Shown: one piece after another, positions 8,790 through 16,730 of the stretch | Numbering within the stretch: position 1 is the first letter of the stretch | Layout: every line of letters starts with the position of its first letter | Assembly (NCBI RefSeq): GCF_014205875.1 | Contig: NZ_JACHEN010000025.1 | Location: 23,979-87,978, forward strand | Reading direction: 5' to 3' | DNA: 64,000 nucleotides | Source: Anaerosolibacter carboniphilus | GTDB lineage: Bacteria > Bacillota > Clostridia > Peptostreptococcales > Thermotaleaceae | Notes under the pieces: model-generated | The model's database searches: none | Told to the model about the DNA's origin: nothing | The model's input: the letters and a program-made list of their open reading frames with translations, nothing else | Translations under genes and position numbers: made by a program

Positions 8790-9836
8790 ATGGAAAAACT
8801 TAAACAAACCCTAGGGATGATCTCAGCGCTAGATCAAGAAGCAATGACAAAAACACGGAGTCGTGTAGATTCCCTCATCAAACCGCCGGGAAGCCTCGGA
8901 AGATTGGAAGATCTGGCAGTCCAACTGGCTGGCATCACAAAAAAAACTTATCCATCGGTAGACAATAAGGTAGTCATTGTCATGTCCGCCGATCATGGCG
9001 TATACCAAGAGAAGGTTACGCCAAATCCGCAAGTCGTTACAGCCATACAAACTCCTAACTTTGCCAAGGGTGTAACGGGTGTTTGTGCCTTTGCCAAGCA
9101 AGCTGGTGCTGAAGTTATCATCGTCGATATCGGCGTGGCTGTTGATATAGATCATCCTGGAGTTCTTCAGCGCAAAATACGTTATGGAACAAGCAATATG
9201 GCAGAAGGTCCTGCCATGTCCAGGGAAGAAGCCATCCGAGCTTTAGAAATAGGTATCGAGGTTGCAGAAGAACAGATAAAGACTGGAAAAAATCTGATTG
9301 GTACAGGAGAAATGGGCATTGGAAATACCACCCCTAGCGCCGCCATTGTAGCAGTTATGGGGAACTATGATCCATTCGAGGTCGTAGGCATAGGCGCTGG
9401 TCTAGCTGCGGACCAGCTAGACCACAAAGCAAATGTGATCCGCAAGGCCATCTCACAAAATCAACCGAATCCCCATGATCCAATTGATGTACTTTCAAAG
9501 GTTGGAGGCTTTGAAATTGGTGGAATGGCTGGTACCATGTTGGCCGCAGCTGCCCATGGCGTTCCTGTGGTAGTCGATGGTTTCATCTCCACAGCAGCTG
9601 CTATTATCGCTTGTGCCATTGAACCGAAGGTAAAAGACTATCTGATCCCCTCCCACTGTTCTGCAGAAAAAGGTGGAAAAACAGCCTTAGACCTCATCGG
9701 ACTGCAACCCATGTTTGATATGGGAATGCGTCTAGGCGAAGGTTCCGGAGCTGCTATCGCCTTCAACATTGTGGAAGCCGCTACTTATATGGTGAAAGAA
9801 ATGATTACCTTTGAGGAAGCAGGTATTGCATTATAA
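8790..9836 (+). CDS. cobT: Nicotinate-nucleotide-dimethylbenzimidazole phosphoribosyltransferase
   Basis: CobT activates the lower-ligand base of cobalamin by transferring phosphoribose from nicotinate mononucleotide. The 348 residues show SLIKPPGSLGRLEDLAVQLA near the N-terminus, MSADHGVYQEKVTPNPQ, GEMGIGNTTPSAAI and the catalytic-glutamate region LRLGEGSGAA-like sequence (MRLGEGSGAAIAFNIVEAA) near residue 315. The start follows AAAGGAGGAATATCAA. No other cobalamin gene is adjacent, so this is a single-gene unit under its own B12 riboswitch, perhaps used for salvage and remodelling. Confidence 0.95.
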   Translation: MEKLKQTLGMISALDQEAMTKTRSRVDSLIKPPGSLGRLEDLAVQLAGITKKTYPSVDNKVVIVMSADHGVYQEKVTPNPQVVTAIQTPNFAKGVTGVCAFAKQAGAEVIIVDIGVAVDIDHPGVLQRKIRYGTSNMAEGPAMSREEAIRALEIGIEVAEEQIKTGKNLIGTGEMGIGNTTPSAAIVAVMGNYDPFEVVGIGAGLAADQLDHKANVIRKAISQNQPNPHDPIDVLSKVGGFEIGGMAGTMLAAAAHGVPVVVDGFISTAAAIIACAIEPKVKDYLIPSHCSAEKGGKTALDLIGLQPMFDMGMRLGEGSGAAIAFNIVEAATYMVKEMITFEEAGIAL

Positions 9837-9890
9837 AGAATGTTTTTCTTCATATAAGTCCTGAAGTTCTCAAGGGCTTCTGAATACTTT

Positions 9891-9920
9891 AAGGAATCTA
9901 TAAAAGATTCCTTTTATTTT
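9891..9920 (+). terminator. Terminator after cobT
   Basis: AAGGAATCT pairs with AGATTCCTT around a five-base loop and is followed by TTTATTTTTT. Confidence 0.85.
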
Positions 9921-9941
9921 TTACTTTTGCTAATCTTCAGT

Positions 9942-10166
9942 TTACAGGTTTTGTTGCAACCAGTTTCTTTTCAATGAAACATACTGCCAGATGGTTTCAA
10001 TAAATTCTTCATATTGAATATCTTTTCCTAAGCAAATATTATGAGCAATCAAATGTCGGATTACCTCTCCTAAGACCTCATTCCATTCCTCTTCATAAAT
10101 ATAAAAACTGCTATCATATGCTCTTCTTATTTGTTTCGTTACTCTTTCTCTCAGTTGGTTGATCAT
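9942..10166 (-). CDS. Small conserved-looking protein, function unknown
   Basis: This 74-residue protein starts MINQLRERVTKQIRRAYD and is rich in aromatic and charged residues with no membrane segment or signal. ATG 10166 is chosen because GAAGGATGG lies upstream; a TTG at 10184 would add six residues but overlaps a poorer site. It is convergent with cobT and divergent from the XRE-type regulator, so it could be functionally linked to that regulator. I do not recognise the family. Confidence 0.65.
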   Translation of the reverse strand: MINQLRERVTKQIRRAYDSSFYIYEEEWNEVLGEVIRHLIAHNICLGKDIQYEEFIETIWQYVSLKRNWLQQNL

Positions 10167-10318
10167 ATTTTTTCCATCCTTCAAATCTCCTAAATTTTTA
10201 CACCATTATTCTCATTATATGCTACATTACATGTCTTTTTCAAGTATTGTACACGCTTTGTTTCATCTATATGATATAATTTTTCTTTGTGCTACCATAT
10301 ATCCAAGAGGTGATAAAT

Positions 10319-10699
10319 ATGTCCTTTGCAATCCGACTGAAAAAACTTCGAGAAGAAAATCATATGACCCAAGAAGAATTGGCTAATTATTTAAAAATCA
10401 CCCGCCAAGCCGTAGGCAACTATGAACAAGGCTCTAGATTTCCGAAAGATGAATATACCCTGAACGCTATTGCAGATTTGTTTCAGGTTTCCATAGATTA
10501 TTTGCTTGGCAGAAATGTACAAGATGTAACAACCTCCCTGATCGATCATGTCCTGGAAGGCAAGGAGATCTATGATGATGAAAAGTATGCTGCCCTATCT
10601 CAATTATTATCCTCTGTGGATGACTTACCTATCGATATCCTCCAGAAACTAAACGATATTATCATTTTTTTTAAAAAACAACCTACTAAATGCAAATAG
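10319..10699 (+). CDS. XRE-family helix-turn-helix regulator
   Basis: The 126-residue protein begins MSFAIRLKKLREENHMTQEE. Residues 5-60 form a Cro/CI-type helix-turn-helix (LANYLKITRQAVGNYEQGSR then DEYTLNAIADLFQVSIDYLLG). The remaining half lacks a recognisable effector domain. AGAGGTGATAAAT precedes ATG 10319; the upstream in-frame ATG at 10289 has no site. Its target is unknown; the divergent 74-residue gene is an obvious candidate. Confidence 0.88.
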   Translation: MSFAIRLKKLREENHMTQEELANYLKITRQAVGNYEQGSRFPKDEYTLNAIADLFQVSIDYLLGRNVQDVTTSLIDHVLEGKEIYDDEKYAALSQLLSSVDDLPIDILQKLNDIIIFFKKQPTKCK

Positions 10700-10732
10700 C
10701 ATGGAAGCGAAAGTCATTTCATTTCCATGCTA
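10697..10732 (+). terminator. Hairpin at the stop of the XRE regulator gene
   Basis: TAGCATGGAA pairs perfectly with TTCCATGCTA around a 16-base loop. The stop codon TAG forms the first bases of the stem. The following sequence TATTAATATA is a weak T tract, so termination is likely but not certain. Confidence 0.6.
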
Positions 10733-10744
10733 TATTAATATATA

Positions 10745-10895
10745 GAAAATTATGCTCCCCTGATTTTCTATATATGGGGTGTGCAGAGGGGATTCCCCTT
10801 TGCCGCATTCAGGAAGGTGCTCAGGCTGCCTTGCAGCCGTCGAAGGAAACCTAGGGTTTCCTAGCGAAAACAAATTGCCGATAGGCAACTTTGTT
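10745..10895 (+). repeat. 151-bp dispersed repeat, copy A
   Basis: This block is about 93% identical, by eye, to the reverse complement of 63803-63953. It contains four small hairpins in series: GGGGATTCCCC, GGCTGCCTTGCAGCC, AGGAAACCTAGGGTTTCCT and TTGCCGATAGGCAA. It ends two bases from the stop codon of the SLH-domain gene. No open frame in it looks coding. A shorter related piece lies at about 16464-16510. Confidence 0.9.
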
Positions 10896-10896
10896 C

Positions 10897-12597
10897 CTAT
10901 AACGCAGCCAACAATCCTTTCACAATGACTGCGGCTTCTGCTCTGGTGGCATAATCCTTTGGTGCAAACTCATTGTTTAATCTTCCTCTCATAATTCCCA
11001 ATTGAACCACAGCTTTAATATCTCCCAACGCCCAAGGACTAATATAATACTTATCCGCAAAGGTAATGGCTGGCAATTCCTTGATTTTTTCCATATTTCC
11101 TTTTTTCTCATAGGCTCTCATAACAAGGGCAGAAATTTCTTCCCTCGTAATCCATCGGTTCGGTGCAAAGTTTCCATCCCCCACACCTTTAACGATGCCA
11201 GTCCGATAAGCGGCCTCGATAAAGGCAGCCTTATTGGCTTCCTTTGCCACATCCTTGAAAATTCCTTCATAATCCTTCACAGGTATATCTAAGACATTTA
11301 CCACAAACTCAGCAAATTCAGCCCTGGTAATCTTATCATCAGGTTTGTATTCCGTACCTTTTTTAGGCGTAATGATCTTCTTACTCCCCAAGTCAAGAAT
11401 ATCATTTTTTCCCCAGTGATCAAATACATCTGTAAACACTGATGTTTCAAAGGTCCAAGTCTTATCAATCTTTTTCTCGGTCTTGTCTTCAAAAACGATG
11501 GTTCCTTTCACCACAGCCGTATATTTCTCACCCATACTTAAAGAATCTACAGGAATCATAATAATACTGTCTTTTAGATTGTCATCATTCTGCGGCGTAT
11601 TTAAGAATATCTCAGCATTTTTTCCTTGACTGTCGTTCAACGTCGCCTTGTCTATAGAAAACTTCGTAATATTTTTTCCTGTAAAATAAGACAAGGTAAC
11701 AGGATACCCAACCCTTTCCTTTTTCCTATGCATTCTTAGAGGATCGGGTGTTTCATTTCCATCCCACGAAATCGCTACACCTTTCTGATTATCCAGGGGA
11801 TATACCACCACCTGATCTTCTTTCACCTTCTTCCCTCCAAATAGGAAAGAATAGTACTTTTCTCGACTGCTGTAGCCTAAATCAGAAAGATTAGGATTTA
11901 GCCATGACAATCGATGATATGGCGCATCCACCAATCCATTAATCGCTTCCTTATAATCCTTTTGTCCACTACTAACATTCTCACTGATATAACCGCCGGT
12001 ATAACCAAAGCTCCCCGCCCGATCCATAGGGGTTGCTCCCACAAAGCCTTTTTCCTTTGCTGATTCCAAGTGGGTGGTCTCCTGATTGATGGTCATATAA
12101 TCGGCATGGGCTGAAGCCGCTGCATTTAATGATGGCTCCAATTGAAAAGGTTTCAATTCAAACTGCCCACGATATTGATTGACATAATCTAAAACTATTT
12201 TTTGCTCTACACTACCCATTGGAAGTTGCTCTACAGCCTGATCACTCACAGTGAACTGCCAGCTTCGACTAAGGGGCTTAGACCATCCCTGTAGCCCTAC
12301 ATTGACATCAATGGTATGGCGTCCTCCTTTGATTGGTTCTGATGGTATGTATTCAATAGATTCTGTTTCTTTGTTGTATTTTGCCTCAACCTTACTGCCA
12401 TCTAGTTTCATATCTATGGCTTCTATCGTATTGTTATTTAGGATAATTTGCCAACTGATCATTGGTTTTGAAACCATAACATTCCCTTGGGGTCTTGGCG
12501 TATAAAAGGATACACCTTCACCATAAGCAGTTCCACCCCATGCAAAAATCAATATCATACACGTCATAAAGACTTTATAAATCCATTTATTTCTCAT
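10897..12597 (-). CDS. CAP-domain surface protein with three C-terminal SLH domains
   Basis: The 566-residue protein has a signal peptide (residues 1-27, ending TAYGEG). A beta-rich region follows, then a CAP/SCP domain at about 130-255 (LDYVNQYRGQFELKPFQLEP, ASAHADYM, YISENVSSG). An Ig-like segment spans about 265-390. Three S-layer homology repeats end the protein (FDHWGKNDILDLGSKKII, FIEAAYRTGIVKGVGDGNFAP, DIKAVVQLGIMRGR), which attach proteins to pyruvylated wall polymers. ATG 12597 is used because GGAGGGATGTCA gives normal spacing; ATG 12603 touches the ribosome site. The CAP domain resembles the YkwD type; its activity is unknown. Confidence 0.9.
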   Translation of the reverse strand: MRNKWIYKVFMTCMILIFAWGGTAYGEGVSFYTPRPQGNVMVSKPMISWQIILNNNTIEAIDMKLDGSKVEAKYNKETESIEYIPSEPIKGGRHTIDVNVGLQGWSKPLSRSWQFTVSDQAVEQLPMGSVEQKIVLDYVNQYRGQFELKPFQLEPSLNAAASAHADYMTINQETTHLESAKEKGFVGATPMDRAGSFGYTGGYISENVSSGQKDYKEAINGLVDAPYHRLSWLNPNLSDLGYSSREKYYSFLFGGKKVKEDQVVVYPLDNQKGVAISWDGNETPDPLRMHRKKERVGYPVTLSYFTGKNITKFSIDKATLNDSQGKNAEIFLNTPQNDDNLKDSIIMIPVDSLSMGEKYTAVVKGTIVFEDKTEKKIDKTWTFETSVFTDVFDHWGKNDILDLGSKKIITPKKGTEYKPDDKITRAEFAEFVVNVLDIPVKDYEGIFKDVAKEANKAAFIEAAYRTGIVKGVGDGNFAPNRWITREEISALVMRAYEKKGNMEKIKELPAITFADKYYISPWALGDIKAVVQLGIMRGRLNNEFAPKDYATRAEAAVIVKGLLAAL

Positions 12598-12750
12598 TGA
12601 CATCCCTCCTTTCTTCTATTGTAATATAAAAACCAGTCTTTTTTTCCTATTGTCTTAGAAATTTAATATTCGTTGCCAAACTGTAAAAATCGCATGTTAC
12701 CAACGAAATTTCTTCGAGCATGGCTCTTGAAACTGCTATAAAGAAGTGAT

Positions 12751-12829
12751 TGTCATCCTGAGCGGTAGCGAAGGATCTCACGCATTTAAATCTTCCCTCT
12801 GAGTTCCTTCGCTGCGCTCAGGATGACGA
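12751..12829. repeat. Palindromic GTCATCCTGAGCG repeat element
   Basis: TGTCATCCTGAGCG...AGCGAAGGATCTC on the left is mirrored by TTCCTTCGCTGCGCTCAGGATGACGA on the right, 23 bases apart. The same element, degenerated, occurs at 47581-47650 and half of it at 54113-54126. It belongs to a class of short palindromes dispersed through many bacterial genomes. Confidence 0.85.
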
Positions 12830-12865
12830 TTGAGTTTGCTGTCTTTTCAAAAAGTACATATATAA

Positions 12866-12890
12866 AAAAGAAGAACCCGAAAGGGTTCCT
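12866..12890 (-). terminator. Terminator after gdhA
   Basis: On the minus strand GAACCC-TTTC-GGGTTC is followed by TTCTTTTTT, about 20 bases past the stop. Confidence 0.88.
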
Positions 12891-12906
12891 CCTGTTGATC
12901 TTGATC

Positions 12907-14253
12907 TTATACTAAACCTTGTGCTACCATCGCTTGAGCAACTTTTAAGAATCCAGCGATGTTTGCGCCTGCTACTAAGTTATAGCCAAAACCATACTTT
13001 TGAGCAGCATTCATAGAATCTCTATGGATGTTGATCATGATTTGGTGAAGCTTTTCATCTACTTCTTCAGCTGTCCAAGCCATTCTCATGCTGTTTTGAG
13101 ACATTTCAAGAGCAGAAGTAGCAACACCACCAGCATTTGCAGCCTTCGCAGGACCTACAATTACCTTATTTGCTAATAAATATTCAACCGCTTCGTTTGT
13201 TGTAGGCATGTTTGCACCTTCAACAACATACTTAATACCATTGGCAACGATTGACTTCGCATGCTCGATTGTAATATCATTTTGGATCGCACAAGGCATG
13301 ATGATATCTACTTTTACGCCCCATGGCTTTTGTCCTGGGAAGAACTCTACGCCATACTTGTCAGCATAAGGCTTAATGCTTGCACCTTTGTTTTCATTTA
13401 ACAATTGTGCAATAAATTCGATCTTCTCACCAGTTACACCAGCTGGATCGTAGATGTATCCATCTGGGCCAGAAAGTGTTACAACCTTTCCACCCAATTC
13501 AGCAACCTTAATACATGCACCCCACGCTACGTTACCGAATCCTGATACTGCAACAGTTTTGCCTGCGAAAGTATCTCCTTCATGCTTTAATATTTCTTCA
13601 GCAAAGTATGTTACACCAAATCCTGTAGCTTCTGGTCTGATTAAGCTACCACCATATGTTAAGCCTTTTCCAGTAAGTACTCCGTTTTCGAATGCACCTT
13701 TGATTCTCTTATATTGTCCGTATAAGTAACCGATTTCTCTTCCGCCTACACCGATATCTCCAGCTGGAACGTCTACGTCTGGTCCGATATGTCTGTATAA
13801 TTCTGTCATAAAGCTTTGGCAGAATCTCATGATCTCAGCGTCAGATTTACCTCTTGGATCGAAATCAGAACCACCTTTACCGCCTCCGATTGGAAGACCT
13901 GTTAAAGAGTTCTTGAAAGTTTGTTCGAAACCTAAGAATTTAATGATTCCAAGGTATACAGTAGGATGGAATCTTAAACCACCTTTGTAAGGTCCGATTG
14001 CGCTGTTGAATTGTACTCTGAAACCTCTATTTACTTGTACTTTGCCATTATCATCTGTCCAAGGTACTCTGAAAACGATTTGTCTCTCAGGCTCAACCAT
14101 TCTTTCTAGGATACCTGCTTCTTGATATTCTGGATGATTTTCAATTACAGGTGTTAAAGAGTGCAGTACTTCTTCAACTGCTTGTAAAAACTCAGGCTCA
14201 TTTGCATTTCTTTGTTTTACAGTTTCAAGCACTTGTTGAACATAAGTATTCAT
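12907..14253 (-). CDS. gdhA: NADP-type glutamate dehydrogenase
   Basis: The enzyme interconverts glutamate and 2-oxoglutarate plus ammonia in the cytoplasm. The 448-residue length and the sequence FNSAIGPYKGGLRFHPTVY, LPIGGGKGGSDFDPRGKSD (catalytic and substrate lysines), DVPAGDIGVGGREIGYLYGQ and the dinucleotide fold VAVSGFGNVAWG near residue 230 place it in the hexameric bacterial type-I family. That family is usually NADP(H)-linked, although cofactor choice cannot be proven from the motif alone. AAGGGAGAAGTGATGTC precedes ATG 14253. A long leader with inverted repeats lies upstream. Confidence 0.95.
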   Translation of the reverse strand: MNTYVQQVLETVKQRNANEPEFLQAVEEVLHSLTPVIENHPEYQEAGILERMVEPERQIVFRVPWTDDNGKVQVNRGFRVQFNSAIGPYKGGLRFHPTVYLGIIKFLGFEQTFKNSLTGLPIGGGKGGSDFDPRGKSDAEIMRFCQSFMTELYRHIGPDVDVPAGDIGVGGREIGYLYGQYKRIKGAFENGVLTGKGLTYGGSLIRPEATGFGVTYFAEEILKHEGDTFAGKTVAVSGFGNVAWGACIKVAELGGKVVTLSGPDGYIYDPAGVTGEKIEFIAQLLNENKGASIKPYADKYGVEFFPGQKPWGVKVDIIMPCAIQNDITIEHAKSIVANGIKYVVEGANMPTTNEAVEYLLANKVIVGPAKAANAGGVATSALEMSQNSMRMAWTAEEVDEKLHQIMINIHRDSMNAAQKYGFGYNLVAGANIAGFLKVAQAMVAQGLV

Positions 14254-14612
14254 GACATCACTTCTCCCTTTTTATATTTAAATAATTACACGGCATGTAC
14301 CAGTGATTTAGACATCCATGCAAGTTTCTTATCCGTAAGCTTCGTCTAAATGGGATACGCTACCATGTTGATGCCTCAAAACTTTGAAAGCTCTCAATTC
14401 CACACCCTAACTAAGTTATTCTTTTGATTAGTATTGCATTTTTTATCCTAAGTTATTTCAATTATCTGAATTTGTTAATTTTTTAACCTAGACCAATTAA
14501 AAAAAAGCAAAATGCATACAAAAAGGGTGTGAAAATGTTTTCCTATGAGGATTATCATCTTGTCCTCATTTCCTAGATTATAATATCACACCCATTTTTC
14601 TTTGTAAACACT
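14254..14612 (-). other. gdhA leader with two inverted repeats
   Basis: No gene is visible. On the minus strand a first structure at 14522-14600 has outer arms GGGTGTGA / TCACACCC with ATGAGGA / TCCTCAT nested, followed by TTTTTGT; it may be the terminator of the upstream gene. A second inverted repeat has arms CATTTAGAC / GTCTAAATC at about 14302-14354, within 50 bases of the gdhA start. It does not match a riboswitch class I know. Confidence 0.5.
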
Positions 14613-15428
14613 CTAACTTAAAACGACTAAACTTTTTATCGTGATGTTAATTGCCAGAATATTCAATGCAGTCATGTATTCAACTTCCTTTTTTACTTGC
14701 TCTTGAATCTGTTTCGCCAAGGTTCTTAATGGATTACCATAAACCATGATTGCATCCATAGTAATCACTACACCATTAGGTCCAGTCATCACATCAATTC
14801 TGGCTACCTTTGAAACACCTATAATCTTCGAAGACGCATGGGCAACGAGATCACAGATGACTTTGTCTGAAATTGTATATCTGCCCATATAACTGAAGGT
14901 CGGCCGCACTACAGACTTTTCCGAGACATCTATGGTATTGTCTTTTCTTCGTCTTAAAATCTTAAGGGGATCAATAAAATACCCCGAGAAATCTTGCTTA
15001 ATCTCAAAGGTTGGTACTGGAATAACATGCTTTCCAAGATCGCCCCGCTGTTTTCTTGCCATCTTTCGTTCCTCTTCCGTGGAAATATCCTCAATATATA
15101 CAAATTCCTGGATTGGCCCGATATCCAATCGCTCCGCAATCTTCTTTACCATTCTTTCTGAGGTTCCCAAAATCAAAATCCCTTGAGGTTGTCTTCCATG
15201 GATGGCCTGCTTCACCAAATCCCGATGATCATCATCATGAAAGAGAGCTCTCTTTACAGCCCCTACTGCCGTTGACTCTCTTTTGGCAGACTTTCCTGCA
15301 ATTATCTTATTTTTCTGAACAAACAAACCATCATCAATGATACAATCCAAATCCTTCTCATGTGCCAAAGTGATCGCACGATAGCTTTTTCCAGTACCAC
15401 TTTCCCCAACCAATGCCACAACTTTCAT
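14613..15428 (-). CDS. P-loop NTPase with C-terminal Asp23-like domain
   Basis: The 271-residue protein opens with a Walker A motif at residues 7-14 (VALVGESGTGKSYRAI). The first ~170 residues look like a compact NTPase with an IIDDGLFV strand and a QPQGILILGTSERMVKKIAERL segment. The last ~85 residues (SYMGRYTISDKVICDLVAHASS through IQEQVKKEVEYMTALNILAINI) resemble the Asp23/Gls24 (DUF322) envelope-stress fold. No membrane segment is seen. GGGAGGTTTTCC precedes ATG 15428. The pairing of a switch-like NTPase with an Asp23 fold suggests a regulated surface-stress or wall-associated role, but this is inference. Confidence 0.75.
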   Translation of the reverse strand: MKVVALVGESGTGKSYRAITLAHEKDLDCIIDDGLFVQKNKIIAGKSAKRESTAVGAVKRALFHDDDHRDLVKQAIHGRQPQGILILGTSERMVKKIAERLDIGPIQEFVYIEDISTEEERKMARKQRGDLGKHVIPVPTFEIKQDFSGYFIDPLKILRRRKDNTIDVSEKSVVRPTFSYMGRYTISDKVICDLVAHASSKIIGVSKVARIDVMTGPNGVVITMDAIMVYGNPLRTLAKQIQEQVKKEVEYMTALNILAINITIKSLVVLS

Positions 15429-15449
15429 GGAAAACCTCCCTTTTTGGAG

Positions 15450-15530
15450 GTTAGATGTTTGAAGCTAGATTCCTGACCCCTAAATTTGAGGCAACCACTA
15501 ACTACTAACTACTAACCACTAGCAATACTA
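15450..15530. repeat. Low-complexity palindrome of GTTAG/CTAAC words
   Basis: GGAGGTTAGATG near 15450 is partly mirrored by CCACTAACTACTAACTACTAACCAC near 15494-15520. Same word family as the elements beside fhs, etfA, secA and the amidohydrolase gene. Confidence 0.6.
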
Positions 15531-15593
15531 TTATTCTATCATATTTTCTAATCTAACTAAATATATTGTGCATTTTCACGAATAGATATACAA

Positions 15594-15608
15594 TGATAAT
15601 CATTATAT
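15594..15608. promoter_or_regulatory. Probable Fur box
   Basis: TGATAATCATTATAT matches the 7-1-7 Fur consensus TGATAATNATTATCA at 13 of 14 fixed or near-fixed positions by eye, missing only the last two bases. It sits between the divergent P-loop/Asp23 gene and the ferredoxin gene, 35 bases before the ferredoxin -35 element. Which gene it controls is not clear. Confidence 0.5.
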
Positions 15609-15643
15609 ATTAGCCTTTTTCTCCTTTTTTTATTTGTTCTTTG

Positions 15644-15672
15644 TTGTCCTTCCTATAGCCTTTTGCTATAAT
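15644..15672 (+). promoter_or_regulatory. Promoter of the ferredoxin gene
   Basis: TTGTCC (15644-15649), 17-base spacer, perfect TATAAT (15667-15672); start codon 53 bases further on. Confidence 0.75.
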
Positions 15673-15704
15673 ACAATTGTCGTCTTAGACAAATATTATG
15701 ATGA

Positions 15705-15896
<192 letters not shown>

Positions 15897-15912
15897 TTCG
15901 CTCTACATAAAT

Positions 15913-15944
15913 AAAAACCTCCGCCTATTGGCTGAGGTTTTTTT
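15913..15944. terminator. Bidirectional terminator between ferredoxin and MarR genes
   Basis: CCTCCGCC / GGCTGAGG stem with one mismatch, flanked by an A run on the left and seven T on the right. It overlaps the last codons of the convergent MarR gene. Confidence 0.85.
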
Positions 15945-16392
15945 CATTCCCATTGCGAAGCAGTGTTCTCTGATTCATTTTGCTTAGAAACTTTAAGATG
16001 GCCTTTTCTTCATTTAAGGTTACATCCCCTAATACAGCGTTCAGCAGATCTGAATGCACTTTCTGGTTCTTTTCCCATAAGTGTCTGCCTTCTTCTGTCA
16101 ACCGAAGGATAAATACTCTTTTGTCCTCCTGAGATTTTTCCTTTTCTACAAATCCGCAGGACACAAGCTTATTGGTGGAAGAAGCCACGATGCCACGATC
16201 CATCTCCATTTCATTCACCAATTCATAAATTTTTTTGGACTCCACCTCTCCGATTTTCTTCAATATATATATATCTAGTAGGGATAAGGTTTCCGCTTTC
16301 ATACCCGCTTTAAAGCCAGTACGATCATAAGTTAAAACGCGATGTACCAGTCTCTCTATCATTTTATTGATTTCCTTATGGTAGTTTGCCAT
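15925..16392 (-). CDS. MarR-family transcriptional regulator
   Basis: The 155-residue protein has the MarR winged-helix layout: a helical N-terminus, LDIYILKKIGEVESKKIYEL, recognition helix region MEMDRGIVASSTNKLVSCGFV, wing EKEKSQEDKRVFILRLTEEGR, and a C-terminal dimerisation helix. MarR proteins repress or activate nearby operons and respond to small ligands or oxidation. ATG 16392 (MANYHKEI) follows TAGGTGATGAAG; a GTG at 16401 would add three residues. Target unknown; no obvious efflux gene adjoins it. Confidence 0.88.
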   Translation of the reverse strand: MANYHKEINKMIERLVHRVLTYDRTGFKAGMKAETLSLLDIYILKKIGEVESKKIYELVNEMEMDRGIVASSTNKLVSCGFVEKEKSQEDKRVFILRLTEEGRHLWEKNQKVHSDLLNAVLGDVTLNEEKAILKFLSKMNQRTLLRNGNEKNLSQ

Positions 16393-16597
16393 CTTCATCA
16401 CCTAACTCTATAGACTGGTGTAATTATATCATAACTGAGAATGTGTTTCAAATAAATAAAAAAAGCACCCTCCTTGGTACGGCAGGGGATTTCATCCCCT
16501 ACAACCCCTATTTTTTATTGTCTGATTTTCTCAATCTTTACATCCATTGTGCTTACTTAATTTGAACTTACTTAAGATTTATACTTTCTTAGACAAT
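16393..16597. other. Spacer with a short member of the 151-bp repeat family
   Basis: Between the MarR gene and the etf terminator no gene is visible. Positions about 16464-16510 (CTCCTTGGTACGGCAGGGG, then ATCCCCTACAACCCCT) are a reduced version of one half of the repeat at 63880-63930. The rest is AT-rich. Confidence 0.6.
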
Positions 16598-16640
16598 AAA
16601 AAACGGGTCAGCTGTCACCACGATCAACTGCCCGTTCTTC
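16598..16640 (-). terminator. Terminator of the acyl-CoA dehydrogenase-etfBA operon
   Basis: On the minus strand ACGGG-CAGTTG pairs with CAGCTG-ACCCGT and runs into TTTTTTATTG. It lies about 90 bases past the etfA stop. Confidence 0.8.
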
Positions 16641-16653
16641 ATATCCTAAGTTG

Positions 16654-16729
16654 TAAGTTGTAGGTTGTAAGTTTTTGTTACTCTTTCAACTTTCAACTTT
16701 CAACTTTTAACTTTTAACTCCAAACGTCA
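16654..16729. repeat. Low-complexity palindrome abutting the etfA stop
   Basis: GTTGTAAGTTGTAGGTTGTAAG is mirrored by CTTTCAACTTTCAACTTTCAACTTTTAAC. On the etfA transcript it starts within ten bases of the stop codon. Confidence 0.7.
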
Positions 16730-16730
16730 A

